A stretch of DNA of 64,000 nucleotides from Pseudotamlana agarivorans (GCF_018860245.1 NZ_JAHKPD010000001.1:45420-109419); one strand, 5' to 3'; positions 26,086 through 35,433 are shown, counted from the first letter of the stretch. Made by a program: numbers and translations. The notes: generated from the sequence alone by a model not told the origin.

Positions 26086-26937
26086 TTAACTAATTCCTTT
26101 TAAAATATCTTTAATATGATTTGTACTTTCCATCTCACTAAAAATTGCATCAAAATCATCTTTTTGCATCAATTCTTTAAATTGCGTGAGGTTGTTAATA
26201 TATTCTTCTAATGTCTCAATAACATTGGTTTTATTTTGCTTAAAAATGGCGGTCCACATTTCTGGAGAACTTTTTGCCAAACGTACTGTCGATGCAAATC
26301 CACTGCCCGCCATATCGAAAATATCACGTTCATTACGCTCTTTTTCTATCACTGTTTTTCCCAACATAAACGAACTAATGTGCGATAAATGCGATACATA
26401 AGCAATATGTTTATCGTGTGCCTCTGGGTTCATATAACGAATACGCATCCCTATATCTGCAAACAACTTCAGTGCTTTCTCTTGTAACTTAAACGTGGTT
26501 TTTTCAACCTCGCAAACAATATTTGTTTTCCCAATAAACAAACCAGCCAATGCTGCTGTTGGCCCAGAATGTTCGGTACCTGCAATGGGGTGCATGGCTA
26601 GAAAATTTCTTCGTCTTGGATGATCTTCTACGGCCTTACAAATATCTACTTTTGTTGACCCCGCATCTACAACCAACGTCGTATCAGATATTTTATCTAA
26701 AACAGTAGGCAGTAATTTTACGGTCGCATCAACAGGGATCGAAATAATAACCAAATCGGCATTTTCAAGATCGTCTAAAGTCGCCTTTTTATCTATTATA
26801 TTAAGCTCAAGTGCTTTGTCAAGGGTACCATCTCTTCTACTAATACCATGAATAATCGCATCAGGATTATTCTTTTTAATATCGATAGCAAGACTTCCTC
26901 CTATTAAACCAACACCTATTGCATATATATTTTTCAT
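26086..26937 (-). CDS. tyrA: Prephenate dehydrogenase
   Basis: NAD-dependent oxidative decarboxylase that turns prephenate into 4-hydroxyphenylpyruvate on the tyrosine branch. The 283-residue protein begins with a Rossmann motif, GVGLIGGSLA, and has the family signatures DAGSTK, HPIAGTEHSGP and AYVSHLSHISSFML, whose His residues bind substrate. There is no fused chorismate mutase or ACT domain; the mutase is in the next gene. It lies between the aminotransferase (2-base gap) and the DAHP synthase fusion. Confidence 0.94.
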   Translation of the reverse strand: MKNIYAIGVGLIGGSLAIDIKKNNPDAIIHGISRRDGTLDKALELNIIDKKATLDDLENADLVIISIPVDATVKLLPTVLDKISDTTLVVDAGSTKVDICKAVEDHPRRRNFLAMHPIAGTEHSGPTAALAGLFIGKTNIVCEVEKTTFKLQEKALKLFADIGMRIRYMNPEAHDKHIAYVSHLSHISSFMLGKTVIEKERNERDIFDMAGSGFASTVRLAKSSPEMWTAIFKQNKTNVIETLEEYINNLTQFKELMQKDDFDAIFSEMESTNHIKDILKGIS

Positions 26938-26939
26938 AC

Positions 26940-28085
26940 TTATTTAACTCTTGCTATGGTTTCTTTAATAGCAACGTTTGTTGCGCATAATGAAAACCTG
27001 ATATATCCTTCTCCTTGAGTTCCGAAAACGGTTCCAGGTGTGATGAAAATATTTTTTTCAATTAAAATTTTATCTATAAAAGCTTCCGATTTCTCTCCTT
27101 CTGGCAATTTGGCCCAAACGAATAATCCTGATGCATTTTTATCGTACGTACAGTTTAAAGCATCGGCTAATTCCCATACTAGTTTACGACGTACTTCATA
27201 TACTTTATTAAGTTCTGAGTACCACTTATCTGAACATTTTAAAGCTTCAATAGCTCCTTTTTGTATGCCGTAAAACATACCAGAGTCCATATTACTTTTC
27301 ACCTTTAAAATATTGTTAATATGCTCTGCAGACCCCATAACCATACCAACACGCCAACCAGACATATTGAAGGTTTTACTCAATGAATTGAGTTCCAAGC
27401 AAACGTCTTTAGCCCCTTCAATTTCTAATAAACTCTTAGGCGCATCGTTTAAAATGAAACTGTACGGATTGTCGTTTACAACTAAAATATTGTGGCGTTT
27501 TGCAAAAGCTACTAATTCTTCAAATATAGATTCTGAAGGTTTTGCTCCCGTTGGCATGTGCGGATAGTTTACCCACATGACCATCACTTTGCTCAAATCC
27601 AACTTTTCTAAAGCTTCAAAATCTGGCATCCAATTATTTTCAGCATCTAAATTGTAAAGCACGCCTTTTGCTCCCACCAAATTGGTAACCGATTGATAAG
27701 TTGGATACCCAGGATTCGGAATTAAAACTTCATCACCTTCATTTAAGTAGGCCATAGAAATGTGCATGATCCCTTCCTTACTTCCCATTAAAGGAAGAAT
27801 TTCGTTTGTAGGATCTAAAGTTACGCTAAACTGTGTTTTATAAAACTGAGCCATGGCTTCACGAAGCTCTGGCAAACCTTGATAACTTTGATATTTATGC
27901 GCGTTCGGACTTTTAAAACTTTCAGAAATAGCTTCTACCACTTCTGCTGGAGGCGCCAAATCTGGACTTCCAATACCTAAACTGATAATCGGTTTACCGC
28001 TTGCAATAAGCGCCCCTACTTCTCTTAATTTTTTTGAAAAGTAGTATTCTTCAACCGTCTGTAACCGATTTGCTACTTCAATCAT
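26940..28085 (-). CDS. PLP-dependent aminotransferase of the aromatic operon
   Basis: Class I/II aminotransferase of 381 residues. The PLP Lys is in NSLSKTFNMSGWRVG; the cofactor-phosphate and ring contacts are in LMGSKEGI, NDNPYSF and the preceding NYPHMPTGA region. The substrate is inferred from context: sandwiched between pheA and tyrA, it probably transaminates phenylpyruvate, 4-hydroxyphenylpyruvate or prephenate. Similar flavobacterial genes are sometimes annotated as aspartate or LL-diaminopimelate aminotransferases. It overlaps pheA by four bases. Confidence 0.88.
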   Translation of the reverse strand: MIEVANRLQTVEEYYFSKKLREVGALIASGKPIISLGIGSPDLAPPAEVVEAISESFKSPNAHKYQSYQGLPELREAMAQFYKTQFSVTLDPTNEILPLMGSKEGIMHISMAYLNEGDEVLIPNPGYPTYQSVTNLVGAKGVLYNLDAENNWMPDFEALEKLDLSKVMVMWVNYPHMPTGAKPSESIFEELVAFAKRHNILVVNDNPYSFILNDAPKSLLEIEGAKDVCLELNSLSKTFNMSGWRVGMVMGSAEHINNILKVKSNMDSGMFYGIQKGAIEALKCSDKWYSELNKVYEVRRKLVWELADALNCTYDKNASGLFVWAKLPEGEKSEAFIDKILIEKNIFITPGTVFGTQGEGYIRFSLCATNVAIKETIARVK

Positions 28086-28909
28086 AACTTCGCATTTTTA
28101 TATTCTCCTAACACTTTAAAAGCATCGCTCATAATTTCTATGAGTGCTTTAGCTTTCTTGAAATCTTCGTAATTATCAAAAGTAACATCCACGAAAAAAG
28201 CATATTTCCATGGGGTTTCTATAATTGGTAATGACTGAATTTTTGTTAAACTCAATCTGCAATCACTCATCACGTTTAAAATCGCTGCGAGACTTCCGCG
28301 TTTATGGTTGGCTTCAAATTTTACTGAAGCTTTATTTATTTCATTTTCTGGAACCACCGAATTCTTACGCTTCACAATAACAAAACGGGTTTCATTATGT
28401 TTTATCGTCTGAATACTTTCTGCCAGAATATCTAATTCAAAAATTTCAGCAGCCGCTACACTAGCTATCGCTCCAATACCTATAAGTTGTTTTTCTTGAA
28501 TACGTTCTGCCACCTCGGCCGTATCTTTATCTTCCACTAACTTAATATGAGGATGCTTTCTAAAAAATTGTTTACATTGTAATAAAGCCATAGGGTGTGA
28601 ATACACTTCCTTAATATCTTCAATACTTTGCCCTTTTAATGCCATTAAATTATGTTGAATATCCAGATAATGCTCTCCAACAATATGCAACTCATTTTTA
28701 TCAATTAGCGCGTAATTAGGGATTATTGACCCCGCAATAGAATTCTCTAATGCCATCACTCCAGCATCACTTTCTTGCGTGATTAAAGAATCTACCACGC
28801 TATCGAATGTCATACACTCAATAGAATCTACCGGATTATCAAAAAATTGCTGGGTAACAATATGATGAAAAGATCCTCTTACGCCTTGTATGGCAACTGT
28901 TTTAATCAA
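28082..28909 (-). CDS. pheA: Prephenate dehydratase with ACT domain
   Basis: Converts prephenate to phenylpyruvate, the phenylalanine branch. The 275-residue protein has a periplasmic-binding-like catalytic domain (~1-185; VRGSFHHIVTQQFF, MALENSIAGSI, and the catalytic Thr region HNETRFVIV) and a C-terminal ACT domain (~195-275) with GSLAAIL, equivalent to the GALV region for Phe binding; the usual ESRP motif reads PIIETP. No chorismate mutase domain is fused. It is the first structural gene after the leader peptide and attenuator, 58 bases beyond the terminator's U run. Confidence 0.94.
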   Translation of the reverse strand: MIKTVAIQGVRGSFHHIVTQQFFDNPVDSIECMTFDSVVDSLITQESDAGVMALENSIAGSIIPNYALIDKNELHIVGEHYLDIQHNLMALKGQSIEDIKEVYSHPMALLQCKQFFRKHPHIKLVEDKDTAEVAERIQEKQLIGIGAIASVAAAEIFELDILAESIQTIKHNETRFVIVKRKNSVVPENEINKASVKFEANHKRGSLAAILNVMSDCRLSLTKIQSLPIIETPWKYAFFVDVTFDNYEDFKKAKALIEIMSDAFKVLGEYKNAKL

Positions 28910-28966
28910 TTTTTAAACTTTTATTAGTTTCTTAAATTATAGCACTTTTCATTGTAATCCTTAAAC

Positions 28967-28995
28967 AAAAAAAAGTCTCGATTTTCATCGAGACT
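28967..28995 (-). terminator. Attenuator terminator in the aromatic operon leader
   Basis: On the minus strand, a perfect 9-bp stem (AGTCTCGAT / ATCGAGACT) with a GAAA loop runs straight into eight U residues. It lies between a Phe/Tyr-rich leader ORF and pheA, inside the transcript and not after a gene, so it should stop transcription before pheA. Its 5' arm (GUCUCG, at 28989-28994) can pair with CGAGGC at 29034-29039 inside the leader ORF (six pairs, one G-U), a competing antiterminator. Confidence 0.88.
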
Positions 28996-29020
28996 CATAT
29001 CATTAATTTATGTTTATAAA

Positions 29021-29098
29021 TTATACATACAACGCCTCGTTTCTTTTGCTAAAAAAGAAATAGTTGTTAAAAAATGTATAATATACTGTTGTTGTCAT
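29021..29098 (-). CDS. Phe/Tyr leader peptide of the aromatic operon attenuator
   Basis: A 25-codon ORF starting ATG at 29098 and ending TAA at 29021, too short for usual gene calling. It begins MTTTVYYTFFNN and contains Tyr at 6, 7, 13 and 24 and Phe at 9, 10, 14, 15 and 16: nine of 25 codons. The stop lies 25 bases before the attenuator terminator. Codons 20-22 carry CGAGGC, able to pair with the terminator's 5' arm. Ribosomes stalled at residues 6-16 for lack of Phe/Tyr-tRNA would leave this free and allow read-through; ribosomes reaching the stop would cover it and permit termination. The role is inferred from this arrangement and from known proteobacterial phe leaders. Confidence 0.8.
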   Translation of the reverse strand: MTTTVYYTFFNNYFFFSKRNEALYV

Positions 29099-29108
29099 AA
29101 TTACGGCG

Positions 29109-29139
29109 CTAAAGTAATTATAATTTCGAGAAATCAAAA
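29109..29139 (-). promoter_or_regulatory. Predicted promoter of the aromatic operon leader
   Basis: On the minus strand, TTTTG (29135-29139), an 18-base spacer and TACTTTAG (29109-29116) resemble the Bacteroidota consensus TTG-N19-TAnnTTTG with one mismatch. The leader ATG follows 10 bases after the box, giving a nearly leaderless start. Confidence 0.5.
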
Positions 29140-29244
29140 CACATTAAAATGTTTTTTATAGTTTAATGAAAAGTTTTAAAGATTTTACAGTAAAACTTCC
29201 TTTACATTAGATATTCATTTATTTTTGAATAAATAATTTTAATT

Positions 29245-30141
29245 ATGTCTATTGAAGTCGTCGGTGTTTCAAAACTTTACGGAAATCAAAAAGCCCTTAA
29301 TAACATTTCATTTCATGTAGGTAAGCCAGAAATTGTTGGATTTTTAGGCCCTAATGGCGCTGGCAAGTCAACTTTAATGAAAATTTTAACCACCTACATC
29401 AAGTCCAATAATGGACAAGCACTTGTTAATGGCTTTGATGTGAGTACAAACCCCAAGGCAGTACAGCAAAGCGTTGGCTACCTCCCAGAGCACAACCCTT
29501 TATATTTAGAACAGTACGTTAAGGAGTATCTAGATTTTAATGCCCAAGTTTATAGAATAAGCAAGGAACGTATTAATGAAGTCATAGAATTAACAGGCTT
29601 AACTCCTGAAGCTCATAAAAAAATCGGACAATTATCTAAAGGGTATCGCCAGCGTGTTGGTTTAGCCAATGCTTTATTACACGATCCCGATGTGCTTATT
29701 TTAGATGAACCCACTACAGGGTTAGATCCCAATCAATTAATTGATATTAGAAATCTCATAAAAACAATAGGAGAAACAAAAACGGTTTTTCTTTCTACGC
29801 ATATTATGCAGGAAGTAGAAGCCATGTGTGACCGTGTTATTATTATCAATAAAGGTGAAATTGTAGCCGATAAAAACTTAAAAGACCTTAGAAACGAAGC
29901 CGAACAAGTGGTTATCGTAGAATTTGATTACCGCATAGAAAATGCCTTTCTACTCAAACTACCTAAAGTGGAAAGCGTTGTAAATACATACGATTTTGTT
30001 TATGAAATCACCTTTAAAACCACGCAGGATATGCGTTCCCATGTATTTGACTTTGCACACGACAACGCATTAAAGATTCTTCAGCTTAATCAAAAAAACG
30101 CCAGCTTAGAATCTCTTTTTAGGAATTTAACATCAGAATAA
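29245..30141 (+). CDS. gldA: Gliding motility ABC transporter ATP-binding protein GldA
   Basis: A 298-residue ABC ATPase: Walker A GPNGAGKST (residues ~35-43), signature LSKGYRQRVGLA, Walker B VLILDEPTTGLDP and the His-switch STHI. The overall sequence and length match GldA, which in Flavobacterium works with the membrane and periplasmic-type subunits GldF and GldG; those genes are not in this window. The C-terminal ~80 residues form the extra domain usual for drug/gliding exporters. A TATTTTTG box at 29220-29227 may be its -7 element. It is divergent from the aromatic operon. Confidence 0.9.
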   Translation: MSIEVVGVSKLYGNQKALNNISFHVGKPEIVGFLGPNGAGKSTLMKILTTYIKSNNGQALVNGFDVSTNPKAVQQSVGYLPEHNPLYLEQYVKEYLDFNAQVYRISKERINEVIELTGLTPEAHKKIGQLSKGYRQRVGLANALLHDPDVLILDEPTTGLDPNQLIDIRNLIKTIGETKTVFLSTHIMQEVEAMCDRVIIINKGEIVADKNLKDLRNEAEQVVIVEFDYRIENAFLLKLPKVESVVNTYDFVYEITFKTTQDMRSHVFDFAHDNALKILQLNQKNASLESLFRNLTSE

Positions 30142-30293
30142 CTATCTTAAATTCCGATTATGACAAAAATCATCTTTATCCAGACAACTACCTACTAATT
30201 TTGCCAAAGGAAATAATCCTTTAGCAACCTAAATTGATTCATTTAAATCAAAAATGAAATAAATTAATCTTGTTAAATTAGAAAATAAACAAC

Positions 30294-32384
30294 ATGAGTA
30301 AAGGTATTTATGTAGCAACTATTGAACCTAACAGCGGAAAATCTGTTGTAGTACTTGGTTTAATGCGAATGCTATTAGGGAAAACAGCAAAAGTAGGATA
30401 CTTCAGACCTATTATTGAAGACACTGAAGATGGTGAAGTAGACAACCACATTGACACGGTCATGTCTTATTTCGAAATTGATATCAATTACAAAAAAACA
30501 TTCGCTTATAAGCGTAGTGAAGTCCTTGATTTATATAACAAAGGCAAAGCCGGAGATGTTATTGATGAAGTGATTAAAAGATATAAATATCTGGAAGAGC
30601 GTTTTGATTTCATTCTTGTAGAAGGTACAGACTTCTCTCATGAAAATTCTAGTATAGAATTAGACATTAATATGCTTATCGCTAAAAACTTAAGCCTTCC
30701 TGTAATTCTAGTTTCACGTGGTGACAATTTACCAATCTCTGAAATTACCGACAATGTACAATTGGCTTATGATACTTTTAAAGAGGAAGTAGATGTACTT
30801 TCTATCATGACTAACAAAGTTGCACCAGAAGACGTTAAAGCACTTAAAGGGCAACTTGAAGCGCGAATTATTGGAAATACAGACATTACAGTTATTCCTA
30901 AGATAGAGAGTTTAGCAAACCCAACGATTAAAGAAATCATCAAAACTGTTGAAGGTGAAGTGCTTTTTGGCAAAGAGATGTTAAACAATCAAGCCGATAG
31001 TGCCATTTTAGGAACCATGCAATTGCGTAACTTCTTAACACGTATTAAGGACGATTGTTTAGTTATTACTGCAGGTGATAGAGCTGATATAATTTTAGGA
31101 GGCTTGCAAGCTCATATATCGAAAAACTACCCCAAAATTGCAGGAATTGTTTTAACCGGAGGTATCATTCCTGAAGATAGTATTTTAAAGTTAATCGAAG
31201 GTTTAACAAGTGTTGTTCCAATTATAAGTGCTAAAGAGGGTACATTCTCGATAACCAATAAAATTGGAAAAATTAAAACAAAAATTTACGCCGATAACAT
31301 CGAAAAAATAGAAACTTCTATTGCAACGTTTGAAAAACACGTAAATACAAATAAACTGTCTAATGATTTAATCACTTTTAAATCTGGAATTTTCACACCT
31401 CGAATGTTCCAATACAATTTATTACAACGTGCTTTAAAAAACAAAAAACATATTGTTTTACCAGAAGGTTATGACGAACGAGTTTTAAGAGCTGCTGCAA
31501 GATTAATAGATGCACACGTTGTTGATTTAACTTTAATTGGTGAAAAAGACAAGATTCAAGAGGTAATTACAAGACAAGATATTCCATTAGATTTAAATGA
31601 TGTTAATGTGGTTATGCCACAACAATCAGAGCATTATGAAGATTACGCTAATACGTTTTACGAATTAAGAAAACATAAAAACGTAAATCTTCAAATGGCT
31701 AAAGACACCATGTGTGATGTGTCCTACTTCGCCACGATGATGATCTATAAAGGTCATGCAGATGGTATGGTTTCTGGTGCGGTTCATACTACACAACACA
31801 CCTTAAGACCAGCGCTGCAATTTATTAAAACGAAACCTGGTGTAAACATTGTGTCTTCTGTATTCTTTATGTGCTTAGAAGATCGTGTATCTATATTTGG
31901 TGATTGTGCCATTAACCCGAATCCTAATGCAGAACAATTAGCTGAAATCGCTATTTCATCTGCACAAACGGCTCAAGATTTTGGTGTAGAACCTAAAGTA
32001 GCACTATTATCTTATTCTTCTGGTTCTTCAGGAAAAGGAGAAGAAGTGGATAAAGTAAGAAAAGCAACTGAAATTGCTAAAGAAAAAGCGCCTCATATGA
32101 AAATTGAAGGGCCTATTCAATACGATGCTGCAGTAGATATGCGTATCGGAAAAAGCAAATTACCAGATTCTGAAGTTGCAGGACAAGCGAGTGTATTAGT
32201 TTTCCCTGATTTAAATACAGGAAATAACACTTACAAAGCCGTGCAAAGAGAAACTGGTGCCTTAGCTATTGGCCCTATGTTACAAGGTTTAAACAAACCG
32301 GTTAACGATTTAAGTAGAGGTTGTACTGCAGATGATATTTACAGTACAGTAATAATAACAGCAATTCAAGCTCAAGATATATAA
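30294..32384 (+). CDS. pta: Phosphate acetyltransferase
   Basis: Converts acetyl-CoA and phosphate to acetyl phosphate. The protein is 696 residues, the long form: an N-terminal BioD-like P-loop domain (ATIEPNSGKSVVVLGL, ~residues 8-23), a central DRTGG domain (~215-330) and the C-terminal catalytic domain (~370-696; LPEGYDERVLRAAARL, SYSSGSSGKG, FPDLNTGNNTYK). The P-loop and DRTGG parts are known to affect oligomerisation and regulation in homologues. It is two bases upstream of ackA, so acetate formation and ATP synthesis are one operon. The 152-base gap upstream holds only a short imperfect hairpin. Confidence 0.96.
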   Translation: MSKGIYVATIEPNSGKSVVVLGLMRMLLGKTAKVGYFRPIIEDTEDGEVDNHIDTVMSYFEIDINYKKTFAYKRSEVLDLYNKGKAGDVIDEVIKRYKYLEERFDFILVEGTDFSHENSSIELDINMLIAKNLSLPVILVSRGDNLPISEITDNVQLAYDTFKEEVDVLSIMTNKVAPEDVKALKGQLEARIIGNTDITVIPKIESLANPTIKEIIKTVEGEVLFGKEMLNNQADSAILGTMQLRNFLTRIKDDCLVITAGDRADIILGGLQAHISKNYPKIAGIVLTGGIIPEDSILKLIEGLTSVVPIISAKEGTFSITNKIGKIKTKIYADNIEKIETSIATFEKHVNTNKLSNDLITFKSGIFTPRMFQYNLLQRALKNKKHIVLPEGYDERVLRAAARLIDAHVVDLTLIGEKDKIQEVITRQDIPLDLNDVNVVMPQQSEHYEDYANTFYELRKHKNVNLQMAKDTMCDVSYFATMMIYKGHADGMVSGAVHTTQHTLRPALQFIKTKPGVNIVSSVFFMCLEDRVSIFGDCAINPNPNAEQLAEIAISSAQTAQDFGVEPKVALLSYSSGSSGKGEEVDKVRKATEIAKEKAPHMKIEGPIQYDAAVDMRIGKSKLPDSEVAGQASVLVFPDLNTGNNTYKAVQRETGALAIGPMLQGLNKPVNDLSRGCTADDIYSTVIITAIQAQDI

Positions 32385-32386
32385 AA

Positions 32387-33574
32387 ATGCAAGTACTTAT
32401 TTTAAACTCAGGAAGTTCATCACTTAAATTTCAATTGTTTTCTATGCCAGAAGCCACTATTTTATGCTCTGGACTTATAGAACGTATTGGTATGGATGAT
32501 GCAAAATTCATTTACAAAACGGATAATGACAAGATTGAACTTGAAACCCCTATATTAAACCATAAAGAAGGTTTATCATTATTATCTGAACAACTTTTAG
32601 ACCCTAAAACAGGGATTATCAAATCGGCAGACGATATTGATATTGTTGGGCACCGTGTGGTTCAAGGGGGATCTCTTTTTGATAAAACAACTGAGATCAC
32701 ACCAGAAGTTAAAGAACAAATAAAAAACCTTTTTAGTTTAGCACCACTTCACAACCCTGCAAATTTTGAAGGTATTGAAGTTGCTGAAACTATTTTCTCT
32801 AAAGCGAAACAAGTGGCCGTTTTCGATACAGCATTCCATCAAACCATTCCAGAACAAGCGTATCGGTATGCGATTGCTAAGGAATTTGTTACGGAACACA
32901 ACATTCGTTTATACGGTTTCCATGGAACAAGTCATAAATACGTATCTGAAAAAGCCATTGAATTTCTTGGTAAAAAAGAATCAAAAATCATTACGGTTCA
33001 CCTAGGGAACGGATGTAGTATCACAGCAGTAAAAGACGGTAAAAGTGTAGACCACTCTATGGGGTTAACACCTTTAGACGGTTTAATTATGGGAACACGT
33101 TCTGGGGCTATCGATCCTTCAGTTGTTTTTCACTTGGCTTCGAAATTAGATTATAGTCTAGATGAAATCAACACCCTTTTACAGAAGAAAAGTGGTATGC
33201 TAGGATTAACTGGTTATAGCGATTTAAGAGATATTCAAGCTGAAGCTGCTAAAGGCAATAAAGAATGTCAGTTAGCATTAGAAATGAATACATACCGTAT
33301 CAAAAAATACATTGGTAGCTACGCCGCTGTTTTAAACGGCATTGACGCTATTGTATTTACGGCAGGTATTGGTGAAAACTCCGATCTAATTCGTGAGATG
33401 GTTTGTGAAGATATGGATTACTTCGGATTAGAATTAAACAAAGAAGAAAACAAGAAACGTTCTGGCGATATTCGTGAGATAAGTTTACCATCTTCTGAAA
33501 CAAAAATTCTTATCATTCCAACAAATGAAGAGCTAGAAATAGCGAAACAATCGGTAGATTTATTCAAAAATTAA
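32387..33574 (+). CDS. ackA: Acetate kinase
   Basis: Transfers phosphate from acetyl phosphate to ADP, yielding acetate and ATP. The 395-residue protein carries the ASKHA-fold motifs LNSGSSSLKFQLF at the N-terminus, GHRVVQGG, GFHGTSHKYV and the adenosine motif FTAGIGEN. It follows pta by two bases. Its last 15 bases overlap the 3' end of the convergent DUF2807 gene, with no terminator between them. Confidence 0.97.
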   Translation: MQVLILNSGSSSLKFQLFSMPEATILCSGLIERIGMDDAKFIYKTDNDKIELETPILNHKEGLSLLSEQLLDPKTGIIKSADDIDIVGHRVVQGGSLFDKTTEITPEVKEQIKNLFSLAPLHNPANFEGIEVAETIFSKAKQVAVFDTAFHQTIPEQAYRYAIAKEFVTEHNIRLYGFHGTSHKYVSEKAIEFLGKKESKIITVHLGNGCSITAVKDGKSVDHSMGLTPLDGLIMGTRSGAIDPSVVFHLASKLDYSLDEINTLLQKKSGMLGLTGYSDLRDIQAEAAKGNKECQLALEMNTYRIKKYIGSYAAVLNGIDAIVFTAGIGENSDLIREMVCEDMDYFGLELNKEENKKRSGDIREISLPSSETKILIIPTNEELEIAKQSVDLFKN

Positions 33575-34306
33575 TCGCCCTTTATAAACTTCTTCAACCT
33601 CTACAATTGGAGGTTTGTTAACAGAAATAATATCACCCGTACTCGAGATCTTTCCTTTAAGTTCTTGGTACGGGTTTATTATGATGTCATTTGAACTTCT
33701 ATTATAAGCCCATACTTTTTGAGCAAGCAATTCACGACCTTCAAAACGTGAAGTCCCAGAAGCAAAAGTCACACTCAAACTTTCCGTTTGCCCTTTTACA
33801 TAGGCGTTGGACAAATTATTAAAGACAAACCTCAAACTGGCATTGTCTACTTCTAAGTAAAAATCGGCATTGGTATAAGTTCCTGGTGCACCATAATCCT
33901 CAGATAAAATCGTTAACTGTGGATAGGTTAAAACGCCATCCGATTTTATATCATGTTGGGTCGAACTCCTAATTTCCGTAATGTTTGGAGCCGTAATATA
34001 TACTTTAGTCGATCCATATTCACGAATATAATTACAACTGTTGTTATCCGTCAAGGTCAACTTACCACTTTCAACAATGGCTGTTACATCAGGCAATAAG
34101 TTTTTCCCGGTTTCAATAATTACTTTTTGAGAGGCACCTTCCTTAATAATGAGTTCAATATCTTTATTTACAAAAATAGTTTCAAAAGCATCCAGTTGGA
34201 TTTCCTTTTGAACAAAGTTTCCAGTGGTTTGAAAACAGTTGTTTGCCGATTCGCTATCGCAAGCTAAAAGAAACCCTAAAAAACATATGTAAATTAACTG
34301 CTTCAT
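33560..34306 (-). CDS. DUF2807 (head GIN domain) lipoprotein
   Basis: A 248-residue exported lipoprotein: MKQLIYICFLGFLLAC is a signal peptide ending at a lipobox Cys. The mature part is a right-handed beta structure typical of the head GIN domain, with repeated short strands (FVNKDIELIIKEG, KVYITAPNITEIRSS, YLEVDNASLRFV). Function is unknown; such proteins are envelope-associated and abundant in Bacteroidota. Its start overlaps the end of the acyloxyacyl hydrolase-like gene by four bases, so the two are cotranslated. Confidence 0.8.
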   Translation of the reverse strand: MKQLIYICFLGFLLACDSESANNCFQTTGNFVQKEIQLDAFETIFVNKDIELIIKEGASQKVIIETGKNLLPDVTAIVESGKLTLTDNNSCNYIREYGSTKVYITAPNITEIRSSTQHDIKSDGVLTYPQLTILSEDYGAPGTYTNADFYLEVDNASLRFVFNNLSNAYVKGQTESLSVTFASGTSRFEGRELLAQKVWAYNRSSNDIIINPYQELKGKISSTGDIISVNKPPIVEVEEVYKGRLIFE

Positions 34307-35400
34307 ATCCTGATTCCTACTCCAAATTCAACCGATTCTGCTTTAGCTCCATGAGATTTGATACTTATTTTACAAAACATCTTTTTCCCAAAATATTGTT
34401 TCATCCCGAGCCTAAAATACACACGCCCCTCAAAGTCATAAGGATAATAAGCATAGTATCCAAGCTGACCGATTAAGGACAATTTATTAATAAATAATTC
34501 GTGTCCTACAAAAACACCAACGCGTTTATAATCTTCATCTCCAGAAATATTTTCTTCGGGATAGGCCACACTATAATATTCAATAAGTTCCTTTAAAGCT
34601 CTAGTAAAGAACACTTCTGTCCCTAGCTGAAAGGCACTCTTTCTAGTAATACGTTTATCTACCGCCGCCGAAAGGGTATAAAACGGAAACTGTCCGCTAC
34701 CCACCACATCACTTTCCATGATACCTGTTGTAAAAGTGAAGTTGTACCTGAAAGGCTCTGTGAATTTCCTGTCGTTTTCAGTCAAATTATACTGATATTC
34801 TAACGGCTGCTCATCAATATTATACGTAACACCAACATTTAACAAAAAGGAATTTGTACTTGTATTTGGAGACTTAAAACTCCCGTTTGAATAATGAATA
34901 ACAGTTAATCCTGCTTGCAAACCAAACCGATCGAAAACTCTTTCTTTTCGGTAGTTAAGCGTCAAAAAAGTACTACTTAATAAATGGGAACCAAAAGCTA
35001 CATTTCGGTAATTAGTTTCCTTATCGTATGGGCTATCAGTGTACGCCATACCTTGCCCCAAACGTAACATTAAATGTCTTTTTAAAAAGTATAGATTGTA
35101 GTGCGCGTATAATGCTGCTAAACTTCCAAGATACGCGTTTTTCATGTTTTGGTACGCGTAAGTTACCCCAAAATCAGGATAATTATACCGTTGTTCCCAG
35201 TCTTCAAAACCAAACGTTTTGCGGTTCCAACTCAACATAAAACCTTCCGGGTGGCCCGTAATTAAATGGGATATATCCGGGTTGTGTTCAGCTATATTTC
35301 CGTAAAAATAATTTAAATCTACTGTAGAAGTATGTGTTTTATCCTGTCCAAATCCCAGGACACAAAACAAACAACATAGGCAAAATAGATAATACTTCAT
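34303..35400 (-). CDS. Acyloxyacyl hydrolase / PagL-like lipid A deacylase family protein
   Basis: From the start at 35400 (MKYYLFCLCCLFCVLGFGQ), a signal peptide leads into a ~345-residue predicted outer-membrane barrel. The segment VIHYSNGSFKSPN carries the His-Ser pair and downstream Asn of the PagL-type active site. PagL enzymes remove an ester-linked acyl chain from lipid A in the outer membrane. This protein is about twice the size of classical PagL, as usual for Bacteroidota members annotated as acyloxyacyl hydrolases; activity is not proven. An in-frame start 11 codons upstream (35433) is less likely because it precedes the signal peptide. metF ends directly upstream. Confidence 0.75.
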   Translation of the reverse strand: MKYYLFCLCCLFCVLGFGQDKTHTSTVDLNYFYGNIAEHNPDISHLITGHPEGFMLSWNRKTFGFEDWEQRYNYPDFGVTYAYQNMKNAYLGSLAALYAHYNLYFLKRHLMLRLGQGMAYTDSPYDKETNYRNVAFGSHLLSSTFLTLNYRKERVFDRFGLQAGLTVIHYSNGSFKSPNTSTNSFLLNVGVTYNIDEQPLEYQYNLTENDRKFTEPFRYNFTFTTGIMESDVVGSGQFPFYTLSAAVDKRITRKSAFQLGTEVFFTRALKELIEYYSVAYPEENISGDEDYKRVGVFVGHELFINKLSLIGQLGYYAYYPYDFEGRVYFRLGMKQYFGKKMFCKISIKSHGAKAESVEFGVGIRI

Positions 35401-35433
35401 CAACAGATTTATATTCGGCAAATGTAAATGCAA

